This document shows, piece after piece, positions 43,808-52,814 of a DNA stretch of 64,000 nt. Origin of the DNA: Ignavibacteria bacterium (GTDB lineage Bacteria > Bacteroidota > Ignavibacteria > Kapaibacteriales > UBA4661); the NCBI GenBank assembly GCA_947459425.1, contig CANHDJ010000007.1, forward strand, positions 22,193-86,192. Direction: 5' to 3'. The position numbers and the translations under genes were made by a program. The notes under the pieces are model-generated. The model made no database searches and had not been told where the DNA came from. It was given only the letters and a program-made list of their open reading frames with translations. Every line of letters starts with the position of its first letter. The stretch's first letter is position 1.

Positions 43808-44341
43808 ATGATTTTATCCGACGCAGAAATTCTCCGTAATATCGAAAGCGGAGCTATTGTCATTACGCCCTTCCGACGCGAGGCACTTGGCTCGAATAGC
43901 TACGATGTGCGGCTCGGCAAAACGCTTGCCCGCTACCGCGACGAGGTGCTGGATGCAAAGCAGCATAATCTGATTCAAACCTTTGATATTCCAGATGAGG
44001 GCTTTGTTCTTCAGCCGCATGAATTTTATCTTGGCGTGACCGAAGAATACACCGAAACGCACAAGCACGTTCCGTTTTTGGAAGGTAAATCAAGCGTTGG
44101 GCGCTTGGGGATTGATATTCACGCAACAGCAGGAAAAGGCGATGTGGGCTTTTGCAATACCTGGACACTCGAAATTTCGGTAAAACAGCCCGTGCGTGTT
44201 TATGCCGGAATGCCGATTGGTCAGCTCATTTATTTTAAGGTTGCCGGAGAGATTCTAACGCCATACAATACGAAGAAAAACGCCAAGTATAACGGTCAAA
44301 CAAGACTGCCTGTTGAATCCATGATGTGGAAAAACTTTTGA
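43808..44341 (+). CDS. dcd: dCTP deaminase
   Basis: 177 residues. The enzyme converts dCTP to dUTP for thymidylate synthesis in the cytoplasm. The start MILSDAEILRNIESGAIVI matches the family, followed by GSNSYDVRLGKTLARY, FLEGKSSVGRLGIDIHATAG, GDVGFCNTWTLEISVKQPVR (with the catalytic Glu in TLEIS) and IGQLIYFKV. The C-terminal Y-x-GQTRLP segment (KYNGQTRLPVES) is the flexible nucleotide-closing tail. In some lineages these proteins also have dUTPase activity; that cannot be decided here. It is 10 bp upstream of the next lipoprotein gene. Confidence 0.94.
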   Translation: MILSDAEILRNIESGAIVITPFRREALGSNSYDVRLGKTLARYRDEVLDAKQHNLIQTFDIPDEGFVLQPHEFYLGVTEEYTETHKHVPFLEGKSSVGRLGIDIHATAGKGDVGFCNTWTLEISVKQPVRVYAGMPIGQLIYFKVAGEILTPYNTKKNAKYNGQTRLPVESMMWKNF

Positions 44342-44351
44342 TATTCCTCTT

Positions 44352-45044
44352 ATGCGCCTCTACTCTCATGCCCAGCAATATCCCGTTTCTCTTCCCGTGT
44401 CGGTACGAGTAATGGTGCTGTGTTTGGCGGCGGGACTCTTTGCGCTCTGCGGTCTTGTTTCCTGTGGACGTTCTCAAGAATCAACGAAGAACCCATATTT
44501 TCATCAAGATAGTATTTTGCTGGAGCGCAAGGCAAAAGATGTGTATTGGCGCGAAGGCGAAGCATCACCGCTCCGGGCAGAAGAGAAAGCGCTATTTCAG
44601 GGATTAAGCTATTTTGCCCCAAGCGCTGATTATTGCTTGCTGGCACGGTTTGAGGCTTTTCCAAACCAAGACACGGTACGCATTTTGACTAATGACAACG
44701 AAATCCGCCTGATGCTTCGTGCCGGGCGCATTCATTTTGCCATCGGCAAGGATTCATGCCGTTTGACGGCATATCGTTATACGGGATTGGAAGGTAAAAT
44801 GCAGCGTGGATATTTTGTTCCATTCAAAGACGCAACCAACGGGACGGACACCTATCGCCCCGGTCGTTATGTGGATGTGGAAATCCCCTCTGCGGGCTTG
44901 CCATACGTTCTTGACTTTAATCGTGCTTTTAATCCGTATTGCAACTACAACGATGAATACAGTTGTCCGCTTGTTCCTGCGGAAAATATTCTCGCTGTGC
45001 GCATCGAAGCAGGAGAAAAAATCTTTTTTCATCCCCGCAAATAA
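44352..45044 (+). CDS. DUF1684 lipoprotein
   Basis: 230 residues. A lipoprotein signal with lipobox GLVSC (Cys ~38) after a long hydrophobic stretch. The remainder fits DUF1684: NDNEIRLMLRAGRIHF, LEGKMQRGYFVPFKDATNGT then DTYRPGRYVDVEIP, YVLDFNRAFNPYCNYNDEYS and CPLVPAENILAVRIEAGEK. DUF1684 has no settled biochemical role. It follows dcd by 10 bp and is followed by another lipoprotein gene after 16 bp, so dcd and the two lipoproteins may be one transcript. Confidence 0.9.
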   Translation: MRLYSHAQQYPVSLPVSVRVMVLCLAAGLFALCGLVSCGRSQESTKNPYFHQDSILLERKAKDVYWREGEASPLRAEEKALFQGLSYFAPSADYCLLARFEAFPNQDTVRILTNDNEIRLMLRAGRIHFAIGKDSCRLTAYRYTGLEGKMQRGYFVPFKDATNGTDTYRPGRYVDVEIPSAGLPYVLDFNRAFNPYCNYNDEYSCPLVPAENILAVRIEAGEKIFFHPRK

Positions 45045-45060
45045 CCATTGTTGACCAGCC

Positions 45061-45762
45061 ATGCCGCACCATCAACGCTTTGTTCCTCTCATTCCGTCTG
45101 TCGCCCTGCAAGCCGCTTTGTGTCTTGTGCTGGGAGCGTTTTGCTTGATATTGCCGCTGTCGGGTTGTGTTGTCGTTGTGCAGAAGCCGACGCAACAGCA
45201 ACCTCAAGCCAAAACAGCCGCAAAAGCAGAAGCAGAGCGCCCACTTCGGCAACTTCCGTCGAAGCCTCTTGTGGCAATGTCGGATGAGGTCGTGCGCTCC
45301 GAATTGGGTGATATGGTCTCGCTTCTGCCTATGGAATGGTCATTGGTGAATATTGAGACCAATCTGCCCGTCCAGATTTTTAGCGTTGCGGTGAATAATC
45401 AATATACCGCAAGCCTCGCCTATTCTGTTTTGCGCAAAGAAGAAAATTTTGACCAAGTGCTTCAAAAGGACGGTTTGGTGGGTATCGGGAAAATTAGTGC
45501 AACCAAGCGCGACACGAAAATGCGCAATATCAAGCGCTTAGGAGAATTTGAAGAAGTCCAAGTCGGGACAAAGCGTTTTTGCCTCTACCGCTACACCACC
45601 GACAACGGCGCGACATTGAACCGCGTGGCGGTGTTCCGTTCATCATTTGGCAATTACTACGAATGCACTCTTTCCGACCTTACCTTTACGGGACGCAAAC
45701 TCATCCCGCGCGATGAGATGGAAAATATCTATTCTTCCGTGCTGGCAACTATTGACTTTTAG
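45061..45762 (+). CDS. lipoprotein of unknown function
   Basis: 233 residues. The signal peptide ends in a lipobox LSGC (Cys ~36) followed by VVVVQKP and a Gln/Ala/Lys-rich tether (TQQQPQAKTAAKAEAERPL). The rest is a compact alpha/beta domain with SLVNIETNLPVQIFSVAVNN and GTKRFCLYRYTTDNGATLNR, ending ENIYSSVLATIDF. No family recognised; the final helix and YECTLS strand recall small stress-related lipoproteins such as PsbP/DUF1795-type domains, which I cannot confirm. It ends 12 bp before the convergent gene at 45775. Confidence 0.65.
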   Translation: MPHHQRFVPLIPSVALQAALCLVLGAFCLILPLSGCVVVVQKPTQQQPQAKTAAKAEAERPLRQLPSKPLVAMSDEVVRSELGDMVSLLPMEWSLVNIETNLPVQIFSVAVNNQYTASLAYSVLRKEENFDQVLQKDGLVGIGKISATKRDTKMRNIKRLGEFEEVQVGTKRFCLYRYTTDNGATLNRVAVFRSSFGNYYECTLSDLTFTGRKLIPRDEMENIYSSVLATIDF

Positions 45763-45774
45763 CAAAAAGATTTG

Positions 45775-46560
45775 CTAAAACGCACCGATAAATTCAATTC
45801 GTGCCATGCGATACGGAAGTGTTGCATTCGGCAAATTGCTGAATAAATCCCGCACCTGCACCTCAACGGTAAACCCACGCCCCGTGCTGACACGAATGGC
45901 GGTATTCAATAGCCCGCCCCGTGAGCGAACACGCGGGTCGTCTAGTGTGGGATTGTACTCAATGCTGAGAGAGACAATATTCCCAATGGTCTTTTCAATG
46001 CCGATATACGCATTCGGAAAGCGCTCAGAAAGTACCGGGTCGAAAGAATAATTGATACCGCCATGAACAGCAAGCGATCCCCACAGCACAAAGTTTTTGC
46101 TGGCGGAGACAAAAATGCCGGGCGAATGCGTCAGAAAGCGCCCACCGCTATATTCCCCGCGCCCTTGCGAACTAAAGCCAACGGTAACAGCAGGAATCGT
46201 TAATGTCTCATCCAATGGACGAAATCGTGCGTGAAATCCGGGTAAGTTCTGGAAAATAATACTGTTATTGCCGAGAAAGCCTGAACCGCCAAAACTTATC
46301 CCTAGTTGAAGATTCGTAAAAGGCGAAGCGGTAAATTCTGCCATCACGCCGCTATTGCCAAAAACGTAGCCGTCAAAAGCAAAGCGGGATTTTGCAAGAA
46401 CTCCCGCCGTGGGCATATCCACGATATATCGGGACTCGTTTGCTGCCTGTTCGCCCGCCGTAGCTTGGGCGCGGAGTTGTGGGGTGCCGAGAGTGATACC
46501 GACAATTGAGACTATGATTGCGATACCTGATAGGAAGCGGCGTTGAGAATATTGACGCAT
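45775..46560 (-). CDS. outer-membrane beta-barrel protein, unknown function
   Basis: 261 residues from the ATG at 46560, which begins a signal peptide (SGIAIIVSIVGITLG, ending LRAQ). The mature protein has regular strands: FAFDGYVFGNSGVMAEFTAS, NLQLGISFGGSGFLG, TIPAVTVGFSSQGRGEY, VSLSIEYNPTLDDPRV, TVEVQVRDLF, and a final strand MARIEFIGAF ending in Phe. The pattern resembles YjbH- or FadL-like barrel families common in the FCB group. No functional motif. It is divergent from the DUF547 gene across 260 bp in which no further gene is seen. Confidence 0.65.
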   Translation of the reverse strand: MRQYSQRRFLSGIAIIVSIVGITLGTPQLRAQATAGEQAANESRYIVDMPTAGVLAKSRFAFDGYVFGNSGVMAEFTASPFTNLQLGISFGGSGFLGNNSIIFQNLPGFHARFRPLDETLTIPAVTVGFSSQGRGEYSGGRFLTHSPGIFVSASKNFVLWGSLAVHGGINYSFDPVLSERFPNAYIGIEKTIGNIVSLSIEYNPTLDDPRVRSRGGLLNTAIRVSTGRGFTVEVQVRDLFSNLPNATLPYRMARIEFIGAF

Positions 46561-46820
46561 AACACAAGTGGGGAAAATTATTTGGTGATACGATTGATTT
46601 TGTTGATGCAATTTCTTGAAGACTTCAAGTGTTGTCCGTCCAGTAAAATAGCAATTCCGCGATAAAATTTGGTCGTTTTTTTTGAGAAAATTCTCCGCCC
46701 GTGCGCCCGTATTACTGCTTCTTCGTGGTTGTATGGGCTTTGGGGAAAAATCCGAAGCGCTTCTAATCTCGTACTGTCACTATAATTTCCACCCCCGCTC
46801 ATTTCTATTTTTTCACGACT

Positions 46821-47597
46821 ATGCTAGCACAATTTTTTTGCTGCGCGTGTGCATTTGCGCTGCTTTGCTCATTTTCGGCACAAGCAAATATTGACAATTC
46901 AGGCTTTACGGCACTTTTGTATGACCACGTGAAAGATGGGCGCGTGAATTACAAAAGTATAAAGCAGGACAAGCGCCTTGCGGATTACCTCGCTCAACTT
47001 AGCAAAACCGACCCCAAGACGCTTTCCGGCAAAGACGAACTCGCTTTTTGGATCAATGTTTACAATGCCTTTACGCTCAAAGTGATGTGCGATAATTATC
47101 CGCTTAAAAGTATCACCGACCTCAATAGCCCTAGTGGTGCGGGCGGGCTGATTTTTGCGACGATTGCCAAAAGCACAATATGGGACAAGCAATTCATTGA
47201 GATTAACGGCAAAAAATATTCACTCAATGGCGTGGAAAACGACATTATTCGCACCAAAGGCGACCCGCGTGTGCATTTTGCGATGGTCTGTGCGGCAAAA
47301 AGCTGTCCCCCGCTCCGAAACGAAGCATTTGAGTCTGCGAAACTCAATGAACAACTCGAAGACCAGGGGCGCATTTTCCTCGCACAAAACAAGAAGAATT
47401 GGTTTGATTTTAGCAAAAAAACGTGCCAAATCTCCAATATTTTTAACTGGTTCAAAGGTGATTTCGAGAAAACCGGAAAACCCGTTCTTCAGTATATAAG
47501 CCGCTTCCTGCCAAAAGAGCAAGGCGAAATGTTACTTGCGAATGCTAACAATTTTTCCGTAAATTACACCGAATACGATTGGAGCATTAACGAATAA
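46821..47597 (+). CDS. DUF547 domain protein (secreted)
   Basis: 258 residues with signal peptide ending FSAQA. DUF547 hallmarks: YDHVKDGRVNYKSIKQDKRL, then ELAFWINVYNAFTLKVMCDN, VENDIIRTKGDPRVHFAMVC then AAKSCPPLRNEAF, and a C-terminal RFLPKEQGEMLL with NYTEYDWSINE. The WINxYNA and VHFAMVC...SCPPL motifs contain the conserved Asn, His and Cys of the family, which has a papain-like fold in prediction but no proven activity. A glycosyltransferase gene starts 8 bp downstream and an Omp85-like gene follows, suggesting an envelope operon. Confidence 0.92.
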   Translation: MLAQFFCCACAFALLCSFSAQANIDNSGFTALLYDHVKDGRVNYKSIKQDKRLADYLAQLSKTDPKTLSGKDELAFWINVYNAFTLKVMCDNYPLKSITDLNSPSGAGGLIFATIAKSTIWDKQFIEINGKKYSLNGVENDIIRTKGDPRVHFAMVCAAKSCPPLRNEAFESAKLNEQLEDQGRIFLAQNKKNWFDFSKKTCQISNIFNWFKGDFEKTGKPVLQYISRFLPKEQGEMLLANANNFSVNYTEYDWSINE

Positions 47598-47605
47598 CAA
47601 CCGCC

Positions 47606-48295
47606 ATGGTGTCGCTTATCATCCCAACGCTGAACGAAGCCGCACGTGTCGAGGCGCTTGCGGATGCACTTTGCAAACTCCCCGACGGGGAATGTATTTT
47701 TGCCGATGGCGGCAGCACCGATGGCACACAGGCGAAATTGGAGCGTCTCGCCGAACGGTATCCGAACTGCCGATGGATAGGCGCTCCCAAGGGGCGTGGT
47801 CGGCAGATGAATGCTGGTGCGGAGGTTGCCAAGGGCGAATGGCTTCTGTTTCTCCACGCCGACACAGACCTTCCGGCGGCATCCTATCAGCATTTTCTTA
47901 CGTTGACCCAATCACTACCGCTTCTGAGCGCCGGAGCATTTACGTTTCGCATAGCGCATGAACGCAAGGTGTACCGATACTTAGAGTGGTACGTGGCGCA
48001 GCGCTGTCGTTGGTTGAAATTGCCCTTTGGCGACCAAGCTATTTTTGCTCGTCATGACGTATTCAAGCGCTTGGGCGGTTATCGTGAGGATTTTCCGTTG
48101 ATGGAAGATGTCGAATTTGTTGAAAGAGCCAATAAGGATGCGGGTTTTCGCGTCATTGAAGCCCCTGTCTTTACCTCCGCCCGGCGCTATGAGAGCGAAG
48201 GCTATTGGAGACGAGCGTGCGGTAATGTATATTTGCAGGTTCTCTATCGCTTGGGCGTACATCCGGAGCGCCTTGCAAAGCGATATTACCGTTAA
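47606..48295 (+). CDS. family 2 glycosyltransferase, TIGR04283-like
   Basis: 229 residues. GT2 fold: MVSLIIPTLNEAARVEALAD, CIFADGGSTDGTQAKLERLA (first Asp), APKGRGRQMNAGAEVAKGEW then LLFLHADTDLP (DxD), and FGDQAIFARHDVFKRLGGY then FPLMEDVEFVERA (catalytic ED). The PKGRGRQMNAGA and FGDQAIF segments are typical of the TIGR04283 subgroup, small GT2 enzymes often paired with a TIGR04282 partner; none is seen here. Its stop overlaps a possible start of the next gene (TAATG). Substrate unknown. Confidence 0.92.
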   Translation: MVSLIIPTLNEAARVEALADALCKLPDGECIFADGGSTDGTQAKLERLAERYPNCRWIGAPKGRGRQMNAGAEVAKGEWLLFLHADTDLPAASYQHFLTLTQSLPLLSAGAFTFRIAHERKVYRYLEWYVAQRCRWLKLPFGDQAIFARHDVFKRLGGYREDFPLMEDVEFVERANKDAGFRVIEAPVFTSARRYESEGYWRRACGNVYLQVLYRLGVHPERLAKRYYR

Positions 48296-48333
48296 TGATT
48301 GAACAACTTTCTTCGCACCAAACTCTCGTATTC

Positions 48334-49539
48334 ATGCGCTTTCTCAGCATTGTTGCCTTGTCCATATTCTTCGTGCCATGCGTCTTTTGTCTGCCGATTT
48401 CGCTCTACGCCCAAGAACGCTCCGCGACTGCTACGCAAAGCAGTACCGAAGCCACTATAGAACCACCTTCGCGGACAGGTTGGCGTATTTTGCCTGTGCC
48501 GGGCTATGCGCCGGAAACTTTGCTTTCTTTGACGGTTGGCGGACTGTATTATTTCCCGCAGCCGGATAATAGCGATTCAACAAGCCGCTTGAACCAGATT
48601 TTTGGCGGTGTGCAGTACACGTTGCGGAATCAGTTTGTCGTTAGTGTGCTACCGGAACTGTACTTTAACCGTGAAAATATACGCCTTTTCGGGCAGTTTG
48701 AGGTTTCGCGGTATCCCGATTTTTTTTATGGCGTAGGAAATAGTATGCCCGAAAGTAACCGCGAGGCATTCACGATATTTCGGGCGGCGGCGATAGGCAG
48801 TTTGTGGTGGAGTTTAAATGGGAAAGGCATTAGAAACGGCATCAATGCTGGTGTTCGATTCGATATTGATTATCAAAATGTTATTGAACGCCAAGCCGTC
48901 GGGCTTTTAGCAAACGAAGGCGTGGATTCTATCGCAGGGCGCAATGGAGGCTTATTGGCGGGTTTGGGGCTGACGCTCAATTACGACACCCGCGACGTAG
49001 CCGTCTCTGCACGGAAAGGGGAGTTTTTTGACCTGCGGTTGCTGCCCTACACGCGGCTTTTGGGCAGTGCTTTCGAGGGGTGGCGCGGAACGCTGGAATT
49101 GCGAAAATATTGGACGTTTAATGAGCCAAATGCAGAATCAAACGGCTTGGCACACACGCTTGGTGTGCAGTGGTTTACCGATGTAATGACGGGTAACATC
49201 CCATTTTTTCGACTGGGACTTTTGGGGCAGAATGTCAGTGGGGTTGCTTTGGGGCGCGGCTACTTTGGTGGGCGCTTCCGCGACAAGGTTTTAAGCTATG
49301 TTCAGGCTGAATATCGCTTCCCGATATTTTGGCGTTTTGGCGGTGTGGTTTTTGCTGGAACGGGTAATGTTGCCGCTACGCCATCGGCGTTTGACTTCAC
49401 AACGCTGAAACACAGTGTCGGTGCGGGGGTGCGGTTTGCGTTGGTGCCAGAAGAGCGTATCAATTTGCGGATTGATGTCGGATACGGCTTTGCTACGCAG
49501 AGTTTCTATCCTTACGTTTCTTTCACCGAAGCATTTTGA
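48334..49539 (+). CDS. Omp85/BamA-like surface antigen barrel protein
   Basis: 401 residues from the ATG at 48334, giving a proper signal peptide (RFLSIVALSIFFVPCVFCLP, ending LYAQ); an ATG at 48295 overlapping the previous stop would add 13 residues. There are no POTRA domains: after a short linker the barrel begins at once (WRILPVPGYAPETLLSLTVG then GLYYFPQPD). Later LGLTLNYDTRDVAVSARKGE and LGRGYFGGRFRDKVLSYVQA then EYRFPIF match the C-terminal bacterial surface antigen (D15) domain, including a GRGY-type loop 6 motif resembling the VRGY of BamA. A POTRA-less Omp85-like protein cannot act as a BamA replacement on its own; function unknown. Confidence 0.82.
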   Translation: MRFLSIVALSIFFVPCVFCLPISLYAQERSATATQSSTEATIEPPSRTGWRILPVPGYAPETLLSLTVGGLYYFPQPDNSDSTSRLNQIFGGVQYTLRNQFVVSVLPELYFNRENIRLFGQFEVSRYPDFFYGVGNSMPESNREAFTIFRAAAIGSLWWSLNGKGIRNGINAGVRFDIDYQNVIERQAVGLLANEGVDSIAGRNGGLLAGLGLTLNYDTRDVAVSARKGEFFDLRLLPYTRLLGSAFEGWRGTLELRKYWTFNEPNAESNGLAHTLGVQWFTDVMTGNIPFFRLGLLGQNVSGVALGRGYFGGRFRDKVLSYVQAEYRFPIFWRFGGVVFAGTGNVAATPSAFDFTTLKHSVGAGVRFALVPEERINLRIDVGYGFATQSFYPYVSFTEAF

Positions 49540-49658
49540 GCCAGCAAAGTCTCTCCATTGCTTGCTTCTCACGGTTTTGTTCTGCCGACTATTTTGGGTG
49601 AAAATATTTGAACAACAATTCTTTTTCAAATACTATTCAAAGGGAAAAGGGGATAACT

Positions 49659-50900
49659 ATGAAAAAAGTTTTCAAGTATGGTTTGATGCTGCTTGGCGGC
49701 ATTATTGGGCTGATAGGCGTGGCGGTGGCGGCGATGTATTGGAGTGATTTCCCGCGTTACGACACATCCATTCCAACGCTCACGATTGATTACACGCCCA
49801 CACGGGTCGAGCGGGGACGCAAACTGGCTTCCATGCTGTGCGTGGAATGTCATCAAAACCCCGAAACTAAGCAAATTACAGGGCGATTGATGTTTGATTT
49901 GCCACCGGAATTTGGTACGGTTTATACAAAAAATATCACGCAGCACCCGACAAAAGGCATTGGTGCTTGGTCGGATGGTGAGTTGGTGTCCATGCTTCGC
50001 ACCGGGATTCATCCCAAAACCGGACGTGCCGTGCCGCCGTACATGATTAAGCTGCCAATGATGGCAGATGAAGATGTATTTTCCATTATTGCATGGCTTC
50101 GTTCTTCCGACCCAATGGTGCAGCCTCTCGACGTAGATAATACGCCATCCTCGCCGTCGCTCTTGACGAAATTTCTCATGCGTGTTGTCATTAAGCCCTT
50201 TGCGTATCCCACCAAACCTATCGTTTTGCCAGACTCAAACAATAAGGTCGCGCTTGGAAAATATCTCGTGAGCAATCTCGGATGTAATGATTGCCATGCC
50301 GCCGACGTTACCAAGGTCAACGCCCTCGAAATTGAGAAAACACCGGGCTTCATGGGTGGCGGGAGCAATTGGACGGATGTCAACCGCAAAGTTCTCTATG
50401 CCGCAAATATTACCTTTGATGTCGAAACAGGCATTGGTTCGTGGTCGGAAGCAGATTTCCGCCGCGCCATGCACGATGGCATACGCCCCGACGGAAAACC
50501 ACTGCTCTACCCGATGGAGCGAAAAGTACAACTGACTGACCACGAAATAAGCTCTATCTACGCGTACCTCAAGACCGCACCACCTCTCAAAAATAGCCGC
50601 AAACCAGCCGAAGAATATACGCTTGCGGCAGATGCTTCGGCGGGGTTGAAGGTCTATACTAAATACGGCTGTCAGCGTTGTCACGGCGAAAGCGGCTTGG
50701 GAATTGGGGATTTGCGCCAAGCGGACAAGAAATATCCCAATGATTCCACGCTGACCGATGTTATCAAACATTCCAGCAAATATTTCCCCGAAACGGTGAT
50801 GATTCAATGGGACGGCATCATCAAAGAAGAGGAATATGCGCCGCTCTGCGCACACGTCCGCGAACTTGGACGCAAAGCCAGTACACGGGCTTCGCGGTAA
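49659..50900 (+). CDS. membrane-anchored triheme cytochrome c
   Basis: 413 residues from the ATG at 49659, with an AAAAGGGG Shine-Dalgarno. One N-terminal hydrophobic anchor (YGLMLLGGIIGLIGVAVAAM). Three heme c sites: CVECH at C61, CNDCH at C209 and CQRCH at C338, in three repeated c-type domains each with a downstream Met candidate. The layout resembles the triheme subunit of alcohol/aldehyde dehydrogenase complexes or other quinol-linked oxidases. No dehydrogenase partner is adjacent; the cytochrome b-like gene at 54224 is 3.3 kb away. Located on the periplasmic face of the inner membrane. Confidence 0.93.
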   Translation: MKKVFKYGLMLLGGIIGLIGVAVAAMYWSDFPRYDTSIPTLTIDYTPTRVERGRKLASMLCVECHQNPETKQITGRLMFDLPPEFGTVYTKNITQHPTKGIGAWSDGELVSMLRTGIHPKTGRAVPPYMIKLPMMADEDVFSIIAWLRSSDPMVQPLDVDNTPSSPSLLTKFLMRVVIKPFAYPTKPIVLPDSNNKVALGKYLVSNLGCNDCHAADVTKVNALEIEKTPGFMGGGSNWTDVNRKVLYAANITFDVETGIGSWSEADFRRAMHDGIRPDGKPLLYPMERKVQLTDHEISSIYAYLKTAPPLKNSRKPAEEYTLAADASAGLKVYTKYGCQRCHGESGLGIGDLRQADKKYPNDSTLTDVIKHSSKYFPETVMIQWDGIIKEEEYAPLCAHVRELGRKASTRASR

Positions 50901-50916
50901 CCTGTCTGATGGAGAA

Positions 50917-50955
50917 AGCGGGCTCTGTTCGGCACGGAAAAGCGAACAGCCCGCT
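50917..50955. terminator. hairpin between convergent cytochrome c and antiporter genes
   Basis: AGCGGGCTCTGTTCG pairs with CGAACAGCCCGCT (one unpaired T) around an 11-base loop. It lies 16 bp past the cytochrome stop and 20 bp from the antiporter stop, so it can serve both strands. The T-tracts are weak. Confidence 0.6.
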
Positions 50956-50975
50956 ATCGGACGAGAAGAGTGCTT

Positions 50976-52586
50976 CTATTCCTCCAGCAAATCCATCCTC
51001 AAGCGTGCCTCTTCAAGGTCAAGTTCACGCTCAATTTTTCGCACGATTTCGTCGCTGGCTTTGCCCTGTTTACGGAGATTTTTCGCTATATCGCGCTCTA
51101 CTTCCAAAAGTTCAATTTGCAGGGTGAGAAATTGATTGAAAGTCTCGGTTGCTGTGGAAGAAGTACTGCCCTGCGCACTTGTGCTGCGGAGCGGAAGGTC
51201 GGTTTTTTGGAGACGATGAAATTTAATCTCGTATTTATCCTTGATGCGGGCAAGAATACTGTCATTGACCAGCGCAAAATTGTCCTCAATGTGAGCAATA
51301 GAGCCGTTGACTACCAGCATCCGTGTTTCGTATTCTTCCGCAAGCGGCGAGTACGCGGGTAGTTTCAAGCGCCGAATAAGCCAAGGCAACGTCAATCCAA
51401 AAATAACAAGCGTGAAAATTACCACACAAAAGGTAAGAAAAATAATAAGATTACGATTCGGAAATGGCGTATTTGCGCCCGCCGTGAGCGGTATCGCCAG
51501 CGCCGCCGCCATCGAAACGACTCCCCGCATACCCGACCACCCAAACACCGCCATATAGCGCTTGTCGTAAAATTCACGCTCCCGAATACGCTTGCTCAAA
51601 GCGCGTGGTATCAGGGACGACGGGACAACCCAGATAAAGCGTACCACCACAACAACCAAACTCACCGCAAGCCCGTACCAAAGCAGCGTTCCGAAGGAAA
51701 AATCGCCTAAGCCCTCTAAAACACGCGGCAACTGCAAGCCAATCAGAATAAATACCAAACCATTCAGCACAAAAATAATAACGTCCCAAACCGCGTAGGT
51801 CTGTATTCGAGAGTTGTGCGAGAAAAAATCTGCCGAGCGAAAGGACAAATATAACCCCGTCGCTACGACCGCCAAAACACCCGAAACATGGACGGATTCC
51901 GCCAGCAAATACGATGCGTATGGCGTTAGCACCGTCAACGTTGTTTCAACGGTGGAGTCACAAATAAATTTCTCATGGATAATAAAAAGGATATATCCAA
52001 CTGCCAGACCAATAACCACGCCGCCCGCAACCACCATCGCAAACTGTCCGCCAGCTTGCCAAAACGAAAATGCGCCCGTCATAACAGCAGCAATGGCGTA
52101 TTTGTACGCAATCAGCCCACTTGCGTCGTTCAGCAAACTTTCGCCTTCCAAAATAGCAATGATGCGCGGATGCAGCCCTAGACCTCGTGTAACCGACGTT
52201 GCGGCAACGGCATCCGGCGGTGAGACGATTGCGCCCAGCAAAAACGCCTCTGCCCAGCCCAAACCCGGTATCAACCAATGCGCCGCCACGCCGACAAGCG
52301 CAGTCGTAAAAAAGACCAAGCCAAACGCTGCCAGCGATATGGGGCGTAAATTCGCCTTAAATTCGTGCCAACTCGTGTACCACGCCGCCGCATACAGCAA
52401 CGGGGGTAGAAAGACAAGAAAAACGATATTCGGATCTAGCGCGATCGGGGGAAGATGCGGGATGAGGCTAATCACCAAGCCAATCAGCACAAGAGCAATG
52501 GGGAATGGGAAGCGAATTTTTTGACTGAGAACGGCAAGAAATGTTACGCCGAAAAGCAGAAGCACGACGATGGCGATATTTTCCAT
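50976..52586 (-). CDS. CPA1-family Na+/H+ antiporter
   Basis: 536 residues. About twelve membrane helices, beginning IAIVVLLLFGVTFLAVLSQK. Family landmarks: VFLVFLPPLLYAAAWYTSW, EAFLLGAIVSPPDAVAATSV (the PPDAVAA ion-site helix) and AILEGESLLNDASGLIAYK (ESLLND), plus LVFILIGLQLP and GWSGMRGVVSMAAALAIPL. A cytoplasmic tail of ~130 residues (after residue ~410) is helical and charged. It exchanges Na+ (or K+) for H+ at the inner membrane in pH and sodium homeostasis. Stands alone, with a hairpin at its 3' side. Confidence 0.93.
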   Translation of the reverse strand: MENIAIVVLLLFGVTFLAVLSQKIRFPFPIALVLIGLVISLIPHLPPIALDPNIVFLVFLPPLLYAAAWYTSWHEFKANLRPISLAAFGLVFFTTALVGVAAHWLIPGLGWAEAFLLGAIVSPPDAVAATSVTRGLGLHPRIIAILEGESLLNDASGLIAYKYAIAAVMTGAFSFWQAGGQFAMVVAGGVVIGLAVGYILFIIHEKFICDSTVETTLTVLTPYASYLLAESVHVSGVLAVVATGLYLSFRSADFFSHNSRIQTYAVWDVIIFVLNGLVFILIGLQLPRVLEGLGDFSFGTLLWYGLAVSLVVVVVRFIWVVPSSLIPRALSKRIREREFYDKRYMAVFGWSGMRGVVSMAAALAIPLTAGANTPFPNRNLIIFLTFCVVIFTLVIFGLTLPWLIRRLKLPAYSPLAEEYETRMLVVNGSIAHIEDNFALVNDSILARIKDKYEIKFHRLQKTDLPLRSTSAQGSTSSTATETFNQFLTLQIELLEVERDIAKNLRKQGKASDEIVRKIERELDLEEARLRMDLLEE

Positions 52587-52661
52587 AGAGTGTTCCTGAA
52601 AAAAACGGTGACAATATGATGGTACTTGGTATGATGCAAACCTACGCGATTGCGCCGTATT

Positions 52662-52677
52662 CGCAAAATATTTTGCG
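52662..52677. promoter_or_regulatory. 16-bp perfect palindrome upstream of the UDP-HexNAc dehydrogenase gene
   Basis: CGCAAAATATTTTGCG, self-complementary over all 16 bases, about 60 bp before a TATATTTG box at 52738. It lies in the divergent gap 52587-52814 between the antiporter and dehydrogenase genes. A dimeric-repressor operator is one reading. Confidence 0.4.
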
Positions 52678-52737
52678 CAAAAGGGCGTAAAATCGTGCTT
52701 TCAAAAAAATCTCACCACACTTCGCTACAAAAAATGC

Positions 52738-52745
52738 TATATTTG
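52738..52745 (+). promoter_or_regulatory. possible Bacteroidetes-type -7 promoter element
   Basis: TATATTTG fits the TAnnTTTG -7 consensus known from Bacteroidetes and lies 69 bp before the start at 52815. A matching -33 TTTG is not clear, so this is weak support. Confidence 0.3.
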
Positions 52746-52814
52746 CAAGCTATATGCGATTGTACAGCATCCGCATCCTTACACACTATTTTGAAAACTA
52801 GGCATATATTTCCG

